Both the position numbers and the translations under genes were made by a program. The notes under the pieces were generated by a model. That model had not been told where the DNA came from and made no database searches. It was given only the letters and a program-made list of their open reading frames with translations. A stretch of 64,000 nucleotides of DNA from Acinetobacter geminorum (GTDB lineage Bacteria; Pseudomonadota; Gammaproteobacteria; Pseudomonadales; Moraxellaceae), in contig NZ_JABELE010000008.1 in NCBI RefSeq assembly GCF_013009345.1, positions 124,001-188,000 on the forward strand, in the 5' to 3' direction. The stretch's first letter is position 1. Each line of letters starts with the position of its first letter. Of this stretch, positions 1-9,467 are shown piece after piece.

Positions 1-1
1 A

Positions 2-490
2 GATTTAGTACGTTTTATTCGTGAGCACTCAGGTGATCATTTTCATATTGAAGTTGCAGCTTATCCAGAAATGCATCCTCAAGCTGAAAGCCTTGATTCA
101 GATATTCAACGTTTTATTGAAAAAGTACAAGCTGGTGCCAATGCAGGAATTACTCAATTCTTCTTTAATCCAGACTCATACTTTTATTTTATAGAGCGCT
201 TGGAAAAAGCTGGAATTAACATTCCGGTGGCTCCAGGAATCATGCCAATTACCAACGCAAGCAACCTAATTCGCTTTGCAGACGGTACGGGTGCTGAAAT
301 TCCTCGCTGGATCCGTAAGCAATTACAAGCCTATGGTGATGACAGTGAAAGTATCAAAGCTTTCGGTCATGAAGTTGTTGTTAAGCTATGCGAACGCCTG
401 ATTGCAGGTGGTGCGCCAAGCTTACACTTCTATTCAATGAATCAAATCGAACCTACTCGTCAACTTGTTGTTGATCTTGGTTTAAATTAA
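2..490 (+). CDS. metF: 5,10-methylenetetrahydrofolate reductase, C-terminal part
   Basis: This frame is already open at the window edge, so the gene is cut off; about 162 C-terminal residues are visible. MetF reduces 5,10-methylene-THF to 5-methyl-THF with FAD and NADH, feeding methionine synthesis in the cytoplasm. The visible part has the family signature AAYPEMHPQA followed by the FFNPDSYFYF and PVAPGIMPI segments that build the TIM barrel, and the usual C-terminal LHFYSMNQ stretch. rsmE follows after an 18-base gap, so the two are probably cotranscribed. Identification is firm for the part that can be seen; the N-terminal half lies outside the window. Confidence 0.93.
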   Translation, partial: DLVRFIREHSGDHFHIEVAAYPEMHPQAESLDSDIQRFIEKVQAGANAGITQFFFNPDSYFYFIERLEKAGINIPVAPGIMPITNASNLIRFADGTGAEIPRWIRKQLQAYGDDSESIKAFGHEVVVKLCERLIAGGAPSLHFYSMNQIEPTRQLVVDLGLN

Positions 491-508
491 TTTTGTAAGG
501 CGTACCCA

Positions 509-1231
509 ATGAACCGTTTTTTTATCGAAACTGAACTTACAGTTGGCTCAACAATTCAACTGACAGAATCAGTATTCCATCATTGGGTTCGCGTTTTACG
601 TGCACAATTACAAGAACAAGCGACTCTATTTAATGGACAAGGTGGTGAATATCTCGCGTCATTAACCGAAATTAATAAGAAAAATGCGTTTGTCACAATT
701 GAGAATTTTAACCCTGCAAACCGTGCTGCCCCTTTTAAAGCTGTTTTAGGTCAAGTCATGAGTAAAGGCGATCGAATGGATTATGCCATTCAGAAAGCCA
801 CTGAATTGGGTGTAAGTCAGATTCAATTGCTAACAAGTGAACGTTGTGAAATGCGCTTAAAATACGATCGAGATCAAAAAAAATTAGATCACTGGCAAGC
901 TGTAGCAATTGCAGCATGTGAACAATGTGGCCTGAACTTAGTTCCCGAAGTATTAGCACCAATTTCTCTTCATGAATGGTTAAGTTCTTCTGAGCTTCCC
1001 CAATCTAAATTTGTTTTAGCACCAGAAAAAGAACAAAAAGATGTATTAGCAGGAATACAACCTGATCTTGCTTTACTTATTGGCCCAGAAGGTGGGCTAA
1101 GTGAAAATGAAATTACCCAAGCCAATCAAGCTGGTTTTATGAACTGGTGCATTGGTGACCGTGTTTTACGTACAGAAACCGCACCTGTTGTTGCCTTGTC
1201 TATTTTAAATTATCGATTTTTATCCACCTGA
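509..1231 (+). CDS. rsmE: 16S rRNA (uracil1498-N3)-methyltransferase RsmE
   Basis: A 240-residue SPOUT-class methyltransferase that methylates U1498 of 16S rRNA in assembled 30S subunits using S-adenosylmethionine. The N-terminal PUA-like region (about 1-70) contains HHWVRVLR, and the C-terminal knot domain carries the SAM-binding signature LIGPEGGLSENEI and the DRVLRTETAP motif near the end. Length matches the family (about 240-250). It starts 18 bases after metF with GTAAGG upstream as a modest ribosome binding site. No convincing terminator is seen in the 134 bases before the next gene. Confidence 0.93.
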   Translation: MNRFFIETELTVGSTIQLTESVFHHWVRVLRAQLQEQATLFNGQGGEYLASLTEINKKNAFVTIENFNPANRAAPFKAVLGQVMSKGDRMDYAIQKATELGVSQIQLLTSERCEMRLKYDRDQKKLDHWQAVAIAACEQCGLNLVPEVLAPISLHEWLSSSELPQSKFVLAPEKEQKDVLAGIQPDLALLIGPEGGLSENEITQANQAGFMNWCIGDRVLRTETAPVVALSILNYRFLST

Positions 1232-1365
1232 GTTCAGTGAACATTGATTAAATCGTTATTTAAAGTTAACTTACTTTTATTGTATGAATAAAATTTCAAA
1301 TTCTTTTTCACTGATAAATCAGATTCTTTCTGTATATATGTAAAAAAATAGGATAGAAAAATCTT

Positions 1366-4218
1366 ATGTCTGGGCTTCAGGAAGAATATCTACAGCATCA
1401 AACAAAAATTGAACAGCTGAAACTTTCAACTCAATATATACGCTGGTATTTGATTAGCTTAATACTGCTATGTCTCATTTCATATGGTATTTTTTCTTAT
1501 TATTTTTCATCTGTAATAACAATTTTTAGCTGGTCTATTGGCCTCACTGTAGCATCTCTTATCGGCTTATTATTTATTCCAAATATTTTAACTCACTACC
1601 GTGCAATTGATTTTACAAAAAAAGCTAATCACATTTTACAAAGTATTTGTTTGATCTCAGGCATCTTAATTGGAATAAACGTCACAATTATTCATTTTTA
1701 TCTTCCCCCTGAGTTAGTCGCTCTACCAGATGCTCATATTTTAATTGCTTTATTTATTACTTCGGCTCATATCATTGGCCTTACTTTTTTAACCCAGCAA
1801 CCACGATATTTTTATCTCTTATTTATTCCAAGTACCTTGCCCTTATTACTAGCTCAATTCACACATAACCCAATTACTCAGCTACCCTTTTACTTTGCCT
1901 ATAATCTTACCTTTGTGGCCACTGTACTTTGTGCATATGCTACGCAACGTAATTATCAAAAGATTTCTCAATTATTATTAAAAAACAAACAGCTTGTTCA
2001 AATTTCCGATCAACATACGCAATGGGCTGAAGAATTATGTATACAGCTCCAACAAGAAGTAAATAAATCTAAAGATATCGAAGCCCAGCTTCAATTTAAT
2101 AATCATCTGCTTGAGCAAAAAGTACGTGAACGCACTTACGATCTCACAAAAATGAATGAACAACTCGAAAGCCATCACTACAATTTAGCTTTTGCGCATG
2201 AAACTGCAGGTATTCGACCTTGGGATTGGGATATTCAAAGTCAAAAATTAGAAATTACATTTTTCGATCAACAAAAACAAACTCAGACTGCCGTTATTCA
2301 TCTCAATACGATATTAGATCGTATACATCCAAGTGATAAAAAACTTTTTGACGAACGTTTAAAACAACATTTGGAAGGCATTACAGATCATTTTAATATC
2401 ACCTTTCGAATTTTACGTAGAGATGGTTCTTGGCGATGGATTCATGATGTAGGCCGTGTCATCACTAGAGATCCTAAAACACAAAAAGCGCTTCGTATGG
2501 TTGGAATGACTCGCGATATACATCAAGAGAAGAAAGATCAAGAACATCTAAGACTATCTGCAATTGTGCTTGAGCAAGCTGCGGAAGGAATATTTATTTT
2601 AGATGAGCGCCTAAACTATATTGATGTAAATCCCTACTATGAAAAACTCACAGGATTTTCTAAATCAGAACTTGTTAATAAAGAATTATTTAGCATAACA
2701 ATCAATCAAAAAGAATTACAACAGCAGTTTCATACATCAATAACACAGCAACTCCTAGAGACAGGAGAATATATGGGTCAGTTTGACGAAAAATTTAGTT
2801 CTGGTAAAAGCGTATATTTATGGTTGCATATCAATGTAGTCAAAGATGAGTTCAATCAAATTACCAATTATATCGGGTTTGCACGCGACCTGACTGAGCA
2901 AAAACGTCAAGAACAACATCTATCTTATTTAAAAAATTACGACAGCCTCACCCACCTGCCTAACCGCCTTTACTATTACAATCAATTACATCAATATCTA
3001 GTAAATCCGTCATATAACATTAAAAACTTAGCATTAATACGAGTGAACATTGACCGCTTCCGAGCTTTCAATGAATTTTTAAATAATGATAGTGGTGATG
3101 AATTACTTAAGCAGTTCGCTCAAAGATTGCGCTTAATCAATATCAATGCAATTTTAGTTGCCTATTTAAATAGTGATGATTTCGCAATTATTTATGAAAT
3201 TTCCCCAATTCATCCAAATATTGAGCAATATTGTCAAAATATTTTACAAGCGCTCAATGCACCTTTTTATATTGATAATCACGAATATTTTATTACTGCA
3301 TCTATTGGTGTTGCATGTTTTCCTGAACATGGTAGACAAATTGATCACCTCAACCACCATGCGGAACAAGCATTGTCCGAAGCAAAACGCTTAGGTGGTA
3401 ATACAATTTGCTATTATTGCAATAAAACAAATAACTCATATAAAAGTGCCGATTTAGAGCAAGAATTACGTAAAGCCATACAAAATGATGAATTTGTCAT
3501 TTATTACCAACCCAAAATTAATCTACATGATCAATCTATTATCGGTTTTGAAGCATTAATTCGTTGGCAACATCCTGAAAAAGGATTAGTCATGCCAAAT
3601 ATGTTTATACCTTTTGCTGAGCGTAGTAGCCTGATTTCAGATATTGGTAAAGTTGTTTTGGATAAAGTTGGAAAGCAACTACAAGAATGGAAAGATGCAG
3701 GTTATCTCAATATTCAAATCTCTGTAAATATTGTCGCTCAACAGATACATCGAGGCTTATTACTCAATGATCTAGATGAAGTTTTGCAAAAATATAATAT
3801 ACAAGGTTCAGACCTGGAACTTGAAATTACAGAGTCAGCCCTTTTAGACAATACTGCCAATGTAAAAATGCTATTACATGCGATAAAACAACGAGATATC
3901 TCAATTGCCTTAGATGACTTTGGTACGGGTTATTCATCTTTAGCCTATCTAACAGAATACCCAATTGACGTATTAAAAATTGATCGTGCTTTTATTTCTA
4001 AAATTGGTGACCACAAACAAGAAGCAATTGTAAATGCAATGATCGCGATGGGTAAAAGTATGGGGCTTAAACTGGTTGCCGAAGGTGTAGAAACAGAAGA
4101 ACAAGTCACCTATCTACAAAAACAGCAATGTGATTTTTTACAAGGTTATTTCTTTAGTCGTCCGATCCCTGCTGAGCAAATTATTCCTTATCTGCAAACA
4201 AAACCACATATTTCTTAA
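1366..4218 (+). CDS. membrane PAS-PAS-GGDEF(degenerate)-EAL protein, probable c-di-GMP phosphodiesterase
   Basis: A 950-residue inner-membrane signalling protein. About six hydrophobic helices lie in residues 25-190, followed by a coiled-coil linker (about 200-270), two PAS domains (about 275-395 and 398-515), a GGDEF-fold domain (about 520-680) and an EAL domain (about 690-945). The cyclase signature reads LNSDDF instead of GGDEF, so cyclase activity is unlikely. The EAL domain keeps EALIRW, ELEITES, DDFGTGYSS, LKIDR and AEGVET, which supply the metal and catalytic residues. By family knowledge it should hydrolyse c-di-GMP, with the degenerate GGDEF possibly binding GTP as a regulator. The signal sensed by the membrane part or the PAS domains cannot be read from the sequence. 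It is flanked by unrelated genes and is probably monocistronic. Confidence 0.88.
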   Translation: MSGLQEEYLQHQTKIEQLKLSTQYIRWYLISLILLCLISYGIFSYYFSSVITIFSWSIGLTVASLIGLLFIPNILTHYRAIDFTKKANHILQSICLISGILIGINVTIIHFYLPPELVALPDAHILIALFITSAHIIGLTFLTQQPRYFYLLFIPSTLPLLLAQFTHNPITQLPFYFAYNLTFVATVLCAYATQRNYQKISQLLLKNKQLVQISDQHTQWAEELCIQLQQEVNKSKDIEAQLQFNNHLLEQKVRERTYDLTKMNEQLESHHYNLAFAHETAGIRPWDWDIQSQKLEITFFDQQKQTQTAVIHLNTILDRIHPSDKKLFDERLKQHLEGITDHFNITFRILRRDGSWRWIHDVGRVITRDPKTQKALRMVGMTRDIHQEKKDQEHLRLSAIVLEQAAEGIFILDERLNYIDVNPYYEKLTGFSKSELVNKELFSITINQKELQQQFHTSITQQLLETGEYMGQFDEKFSSGKSVYLWLHINVVKDEFNQITNYIGFARDLTEQKRQEQHLSYLKNYDSLTHLPNRLYYYNQLHQYLVNPSYNIKNLALIRVNIDRFRAFNEFLNNDSGDELLKQFAQRLRLININAILVAYLNSDDFAIIYEISPIHPNIEQYCQNILQALNAPFYIDNHEYFITASIGVACFPEHGRQIDHLNHHAEQALSEAKRLGGNTICYYCNKTNNSYKSADLEQELRKAIQNDEFVIYYQPKINLHDQSIIGFEALIRWQHPEKGLVMPNMFIPFAERSSLISDIGKVVLDKVGKQLQEWKDAGYLNIQISVNIVAQQIHRGLLLNDLDEVLQKYNIQGSDLELEITESALLDNTANVKMLLHAIKQRDISIALDDFGTGYSSLAYLTEYPIDVLKIDRAFISKIGDHKQEAIVNAMIAMGKSMGLKLVAEGVETEEQVTYLQKQQCDFLQGYFFSRPIPAEQIIPYLQTKPHIS

Positions 4219-4453
4219 TTGTTCTAATCATCTATTTTACCTATGCTGCTTTTTCCAAAAATGAGCGTTTTTGACTGTGAGAAATAAAGAAGTAGTGTTA
4301 TATTCTTTAGCATTTAGCTCACTACGGGGCTATTGGCAATTCGTCTACTATTCTCTTAATTGATAAAAATTAAAGCATAGTAAAAAATTGAATTTCCTCT
4401 CCCTAAATGAGCAATTTGACTAGTTTGCTTTTTTGTATCAAATAGAGACTCAG

Positions 4454-6724
4454 ATGGACGATCAATCTTTAAAACAGGCCGCTTTAAATTACCATGAATA
4501 TCCAAACCCAGGGAAAATCAGCGTCACCCCAAGTAAGCAACTTGTCAACCAACGAGATTTGGCTCTAGCCTACTCACCAGGAGTTGCTGCGCCATGTTTA
4601 GAGATTGAGCGTGATCCATCAGCTGCTGCTAAATATACAGCTCGCGGAAACTTGGTTGCCGTAGTCAGTAACGGTACAGCTGTTCTTGGTTTAGGTAATA
4701 TTGGCCCATTAGCTTCTAAACCTGTAATGGAAGGTAAAGGCGTTCTCTTCAAAAAGTTTGCTGGTGTTGACGTATTTGACATCGAAATTGCAGAAAACGA
4801 TCCAGATAAAATTGTAGATATTGTTGCCTCTCTTGAGCCAACTTTCGGTGGTATCAACCTCGAAGATATTAAAGCGCCAGAATGTTTCTATATCGAAAAG
4901 AAACTTCGCGAACGCATGAAAATTCCTGTATTCCATGACGATCAACACGGTACAAGTATCATTGTAGGTTCAGCTTTGCTCAATGCATTGCAACTTGTAA
5001 ATAAGAAAATTGATGAAATCAAAATTGTAGCTTCAGGCGCAGGTGCTGCTGCCCTTTCTTGTTTAGATTTACTTTGTGCTTTAGGCGTAAATAAAGAAAA
5101 TATCATTGTTGCCGATTCTCGCGGTCTACTCACTACTTCACGTGAAGGCTTGGATGAATCAAAAAAACGTTATGTTCAAGACATCAAAGCAACTCAGTTA
5201 CATGAAGTAATGGCTGGTGCTGATATGTTCTTGGGTCTTTCTGCTGCTGGTATTCTCACCAAAGAAATGGTGAAACAGATGGCTGAGAACCCTATTATTT
5301 TTGCTTTGGCAAACCCAGATCCAGAAATTTTGCCTGAACATGCACATGAAGTACGTCCTGATGTAATCATGGCAACTGGTCGTTCTGACTATCCAAACCA
5401 AGTAAACAACGCATTATGTTTCCCTTACATTTTCCGTGGTGCACTTGACGTTGGTGCAACAACGATTAATGAAGACATGAAAATTGCATGTGTACATGCA
5501 ATTGCACGTATGGCACACGTAGAAGCTGATGCAGCTACTTACGGTGAAAAATCTGCTTCATTTGGCCGTGACTATTTAATTCCACGTCCACTTGATCAAC
5601 GTTTAATTTTAGAAATTGCCCCTGCTGTTGCTAAAGCTGCAATGGATTCAGGTGTTGCAACTCGTCCGATCGAAGATTTCTCTGCATACCGTCAAAAATT
5701 ATCTGAGTTTGTTTATAACTCTGCATTCTTGATGAAACCGATTTTTGCTCAAGCAAAAACTGATCCTAAACGCATCGCATATGCTGAAGGTGAAGATGAG
5801 CGCGTATTACGTGCAGTGCAAATCGCAGTTGATGAAGATTTAGCTAAACCAATTTTAGTAGGTCGTACTGCTGTTATTGAAGCTAATATCAAAAAATTAG
5901 GCTTACGTTTACAACATGGCGTAAACATTGAGATTGTAGATCAAGAACAAAACCCAATGTATGAAGAGTTTTGGAAAGACTACTATCAAACAATGCAACG
6001 CAAAGGCATTACTGTTGAATATGCTCAACGTGAAGCTCGTCGCCGTTCAACTTTAATTGCATCTTTACTGGTTAAATTCGGTAAAGCAGACGGTATGTTA
6101 TGTGGTACTTACAGTAGCTATAACATTCACCTTGACTTTGTACGCAATGTCATCGGTCTAAAAGAAGGTATGAAGAACTTCTTCACCTTAAATGCATTAA
6201 TGCTTGAAGATCGTAACTTGTTTATTGCTGATACATACGTAAATACAAACCCGACTGCTGAACAACTTGCTGAAATGACTATTTTAGCAGCTGAAGAAGT
6301 ACGTCGTTTTGGTATTACTCCACGTGTAGCCCTACTTTCTCATTCAAGTTTTGGTAGTGACCAGACTGACTCAAGTGCTCAAAAAATGCGTGAAGTTTAT
6401 CGTATTTTATCTGAGCAAGCTCCTGAGCTTGAAGTTGAAGGTGAAATGCACGGTGATGCAGCATTAGACGAAAACATTCGTCAATTTGCATTCCCTGGCT
6501 CACGTTTCAAAGGTTCTGCAAACTTGCTCATTATGCCAAACCTAGATGCAGCAAACATTTCATTTAACTTGTTGAAAGCGACTTCTGGTAACAACGTTAC
6601 TATTGGCCCAATTTTACTTGGTGCAGCAAAACCTGTTCATATTTTGACACCGACAGCAACGACTCGTCGTCTTATCAATATGACTGCTTTAACTGTTGCT
6701 GAAATCCAACAACAAGAAAAGTAA
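4454..6724 (+). CDS. maeB: NADP-dependent malic enzyme with C-terminal phosphotransacetylase-like domain
   Basis: A 756-residue fusion typical of proteobacterial MaeB. Residues 1 to about 415 form the malic enzyme (oxidative decarboxylation of malate to pyruvate with NADPH formation), with motifs such as AYSPGVAAPC, FHDDQHGT and the nucleotide-binding GAGAAA. Residues about 430-750 resemble phosphate acetyltransferase and in known MaeB proteins act as a regulatory domain that senses acetyl-CoA. The ATG chosen gives the conserved beginning MDDQSLKQAA and has AGAGA five bases upstream; a TTG 21 bases earlier would only add an unconserved heptapeptide. The transcript ends in a hairpin that also contains the cca ribosome binding site. 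Confidence 0.95.
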   Translation: MDDQSLKQAALNYHEYPNPGKISVTPSKQLVNQRDLALAYSPGVAAPCLEIERDPSAAAKYTARGNLVAVVSNGTAVLGLGNIGPLASKPVMEGKGVLFKKFAGVDVFDIEIAENDPDKIVDIVASLEPTFGGINLEDIKAPECFYIEKKLRERMKIPVFHDDQHGTSIIVGSALLNALQLVNKKIDEIKIVASGAGAAALSCLDLLCALGVNKENIIVADSRGLLTTSREGLDESKKRYVQDIKATQLHEVMAGADMFLGLSAAGILTKEMVKQMAENPIIFALANPDPEILPEHAHEVRPDVIMATGRSDYPNQVNNALCFPYIFRGALDVGATTINEDMKIACVHAIARMAHVEADAATYGEKSASFGRDYLIPRPLDQRLILEIAPAVAKAAMDSGVATRPIEDFSAYRQKLSEFVYNSAFLMKPIFAQAKTDPKRIAYAEGEDERVLRAVQIAVDEDLAKPILVGRTAVIEANIKKLGLRLQHGVNIEIVDQEQNPMYEEFWKDYYQTMQRKGITVEYAQREARRRSTLIASLLVKFGKADGMLCGTYSSYNIHLDFVRNVIGLKEGMKNFFTLNALMLEDRNLFIADTYVNTNPTAEQLAEMTILAAEEVRRFGITPRVALLSHSSFGSDQTDSSAQKMREVYRILSEQAPELEVEGEMHGDAALDENIRQFAFPGSRFKGSANLLIMPNLDAANISFNLLKATSGNNVTIGPILLGAAKPVHILTPTATTRRLINMTALTVAEIQQQEK

Positions 6725-6767
6725 TTTAGAAACTGCTTTTTACGAAAAGCATCTCTAATGACTTGAG

Positions 6768-6814
6768 AAAACCTCTATTCTGTAGCATGATTGCTTGAAG
6801 AATAGAGGTTTTTT
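6768..6814 (+). terminator. maeB terminator hairpin that includes the cca ribosome binding site
   Basis: A perfect 14-base inverted repeat (6768-6781 pairs with 6799-6812) is followed by a run of six T ending at 6814. The loop contains a further AGCA/TGCT pairing. The right arm holds AGAGG (6804-6808), the apparent ribosome binding site for the cca start at 6816, so in any read-through transcript that site would be paired. Confidence 0.85.
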
Positions 6815-6815
6815 C

Positions 6816-8054
6816 ATGCAAGTGTATTTAGTAGGCGGTGCCGTCCGTGATTTTTTACTTGGGCATCCCTATCAAGAAAAAGATTATGTTGTTGTCGGTG
6901 CAACGCCGGAACACATGCTCGCCCAAGGTTTTCAACCTGTAGGCAAAGATTTTCCTGTGTTTCTTCATCCTGAAACGAAAGAAGAATATGCACTTGCACG
7001 TACTGAAAGAAAATCTGGTAAAGGCTACCACGGCTTTCAATTTTTTACCGATACCACAGTAAGCTTAGAAGAAGATTTAATTCGCCGTGATTTGACTATC
7101 AATGCCATAGCAATGGATCAAGATGGCAAACTATACGATCCATATGGCGGTCAAACAGATTTAGAAAATAAAACTTTGCGTCATGTTTCAGAAGCTTTTG
7201 CTGAAGATCCTTTACGTGTTTTACGTGTTGCACGCTTTGCGGCTCGCTATTCTTCATATGGTTTTCAAATTGCACCAGAGACCATGCAGCTTATGCAAAC
7301 TATGGCAGAATCAGGTGAGCTTGATGCATTAACACCAGAACGTGTATGGAAAGAAACTTCTCGTGCACTTTTAGAAGATCATGCAGATGTTTATTTTCAA
7401 ACATTGCGTGACTGTGGGGCGTTGAAACATCTTTTCCCTGAAATTGATGCATTATTTGGTGTACCACAGCGCCCTGAATATCACCCGGAAGTGGACTGCG
7501 GCATACATACCTTAATGTCGTTGCAGCAAGCTTGTAAATCAAACTATTCGCTCGATGTTCGATTTGCTGTTTTAGTACATGATTTGGGTAAAGCATTAAC
7601 TCCAGCTAACGAACTTCCTCGCCACATCATGCATGAAGAACGTGGAGTCAAACCTGTTACCGAATTATGTGAACGTTTAAAAGTTCCAACTCAAACTCGA
7701 CAGTTGGCATTATCAGTATGTAAAGAACATCTAAAATGCCATCAGATTATGTCGTTAAAGCCAGGAACTGTATGGCGTCTATTACAGCGTCTAGATGTAT
7801 TACGTCGTCCTGAGAGAGTGGAAGCATTTGTGCAAGCATGTGAATGTGATGCTAAAGGAAGACTAGGTTTAGAAGACCGTCCGTATCCTCAAGCTCAGTA
7901 CATGTTAGATGCGATGCAAATCGTTCGTTCTATTAAAGCTCAGGATTTACCTGAAAACATTAAAGGTGCTGAGATTGGTGAAATGCTAATTCAGTATCGT
8001 ATTGATGCTTTAACTGAATTCAAACATCAGCATCAAGCACTATCTCATACTTAA
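6816..8054 (+). CDS. cca: CCA tRNA nucleotidyltransferase with HD domain
   Basis: A 412-residue bifunctional Cca of the gamma-proteobacterial type, which adds or repairs the CCA end of tRNAs. The N-terminal nucleotidyltransferase has VGGAVRD and EKDYVVVG, then RRDLTINA and a head/neck region with RVLRVARFAARY. The C-terminal half has an HD domain (LVHDLGKALTP), which in E. coli Cca gives 2'-nucleotidase and phosphodiesterase activity. The ATG chosen gives the conserved MQVYLVGGAVRD; an in-frame TTG 21 bases earlier lies inside the upstream hairpin loop. AGAGG is seven bases upstream but lies in the 3' arm of the maeB terminator stem. Confidence 0.95.
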   Translation: MQVYLVGGAVRDFLLGHPYQEKDYVVVGATPEHMLAQGFQPVGKDFPVFLHPETKEEYALARTERKSGKGYHGFQFFTDTTVSLEEDLIRRDLTINAIAMDQDGKLYDPYGGQTDLENKTLRHVSEAFAEDPLRVLRVARFAARYSSYGFQIAPETMQLMQTMAESGELDALTPERVWKETSRALLEDHADVYFQTLRDCGALKHLFPEIDALFGVPQRPEYHPEVDCGIHTLMSLQQACKSNYSLDVRFAVLVHDLGKALTPANELPRHIMHEERGVKPVTELCERLKVPTQTRQLALSVCKEHLKCHQIMSLKPGTVWRLLQRLDVLRRPERVEAFVQACECDAKGRLGLEDRPYPQAQYMLDAMQIVRSIKAQDLPENIKGAEIGEMLIQYRIDALTEFKHQHQALSHT

Positions 8055-8064
8055 TTGATACCCA

Positions 8065-8095
8065 GAAAAAAGCCTCATTACGAGGCTTTTTCTAT
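8065..8095. terminator. bidirectional terminator between cca and the protease gene
   Basis: The hairpin AAAGCCTC-ATTA-CGAGGCTTT has T-runs on both strands. It lies between the convergent stops of cca and the DegS-like gene. Confidence 0.85.
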
Positions 8096-8097
8096 CT

Positions 8098-9279
8098 TTA
8101 CTGTTTAGGCAGCGGTATAAATTGTGATTGAGTATTTTGGTTTTTTCTTTCCCCTACTGTCACCACAAAGTTTTGTTGCTTCCCATCTCGCTCAACAATT
8201 ACATTAATTTCGCTGTTAGGTGCTTGTAATGCGACATAATTAATCAAATGAGACGCTGAAGTGATTTGCTCATTATTCACCTGAATAATTTTATCGCCAA
8301 TCTTAATACCTGCTGATGCAGCTGGACCATTTTTCAAGACATCTGCAACCACAACACCAATTTGCTGTTTAGGTGCTAATACATCTGCTTGTGTAGGCGG
8401 TACCAAACTAATCCCTAACCATCCACGTACTACACGACCATCTTTCAAAATCGAGTTTAATACCTGTTGGCAAACTTTAGCTGGGATTGCAAAACCAATT
8501 CCTAAAGAACCACCTGACTGAGAAAAAATAGCCGTATTTACCCCAATTAAATTCCCAGCGACATCAATTAATGCTCCACCTGAGTTACCGGGGTTAATTG
8601 CAGCATCTGTTTGAATAAAGTCTTCATAGGTATTGATACCTAAATCAGAGCGCTCAGTGGCAGAAATAATACCTTGAGTTACCGTTTGCCCTACACCAAA
8701 TGGATTACCAATTGCTAAGACCACATCACCTACTTCATTACCACTTAGCTTAAATGGTAGGACAGGTAATTTATCTAAATCGATTTTAATTACAGCTAAA
8801 TCAGTATCAGGGTCTGTTCCAACAATGGTTGCTTCTGCACGACGGCCATCATGTAATGCCACTACAATTTGATCTGCTTGAGCAATCACATGATTATTCG
8901 TCAGAATATAACCATCAGTTCGTACAATAACCCCAGAGCCTAAGCTATTTTCATTTTGCTGTTGTTGTTCAGGAAGCTGATTTCCAAAAAATTCGCGGAA
9001 TACCGGATCACTTAATAAAGGATGATTTTGTTTAACTTTCTGGGTCGTAAAAATATTAACAACTGCCGGCGCTGCAACTTTTACCGCAGCGCTATAAGAT
9101 ACCACCCCGCCCGCTCGCGAAGTATCAACGAGTGGTTCAACTTTCTCAGCAGGCATTTGCACCCCATCAACTGCAACAGTTGGTTTCGGCTGATGGTATT
9201 TTTGCCATGCAATAAAACTGGCAATTACAATAATAAGTAACACCCAAGGTAACCATGTAAAGGTGCGGCGCACGTTCAT
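8098..9279 (-). CDS. DegS/AlgW-like membrane-anchored serine protease with one PDZ domain
   Basis: A 393-residue HtrA-family protease. One N-terminal hydrophobic segment (about 9-25) should anchor it in the inner membrane with the protease in the periplasm. The trypsin-like domain has the His motif TNNHVI, the Asp motif DTDLAVIKID and the Ser motif NPGNSGGALID, so the catalytic triad is intact. A single PDZ domain (about 290-375) follows, matching DegS/AlgW rather than the two-PDZ DegP/DegQ. By analogy it would sense misfolded outer-membrane proteins and cleave an anti-sigma factor, but no such partner is nearby, so this role is inferred. It is divergent from the Nif3-family gene. A glutamine-rich stretch (EQQQQN) lies early in the protease domain. 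Confidence 0.85.
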   Translation of the reverse strand: MNVRRTFTWLPWVLLIIVIASFIAWQKYHQPKPTVAVDGVQMPAEKVEPLVDTSRAGGVVSYSAAVKVAAPAVVNIFTTQKVKQNHPLLSDPVFREFFGNQLPEQQQQNENSLGSGVIVRTDGYILTNNHVIAQADQIVVALHDGRRAEATIVGTDPDTDLAVIKIDLDKLPVLPFKLSGNEVGDVVLAIGNPFGVGQTVTQGIISATERSDLGINTYEDFIQTDAAINPGNSGGALIDVAGNLIGVNTAIFSQSGGSLGIGFAIPAKVCQQVLNSILKDGRVVRGWLGISLVPPTQADVLAPKQQIGVVVADVLKNGPAASAGIKIGDKIIQVNNEQITSASHLINYVALQAPNSEINVIVERDGKQQNFVVTVGERKNQNTQSQFIPLPKQ

Positions 9280-9467
9280 ATCCTCTACGCAAAGAAGTTT
9301 TTAATTAAATTAATATATTGAACAAAAAGAGTTTTCAGTTAAGCATTTTAAATTAAATATGTCGATATACATAAAAAAGTCAAAAAAGATTTGTCTAGCT
9401 TTAGTTACACAACAAAATATGTTTCTATAGCTTTAGCAATTATTTACTACTCAATTCAGGAAATATC

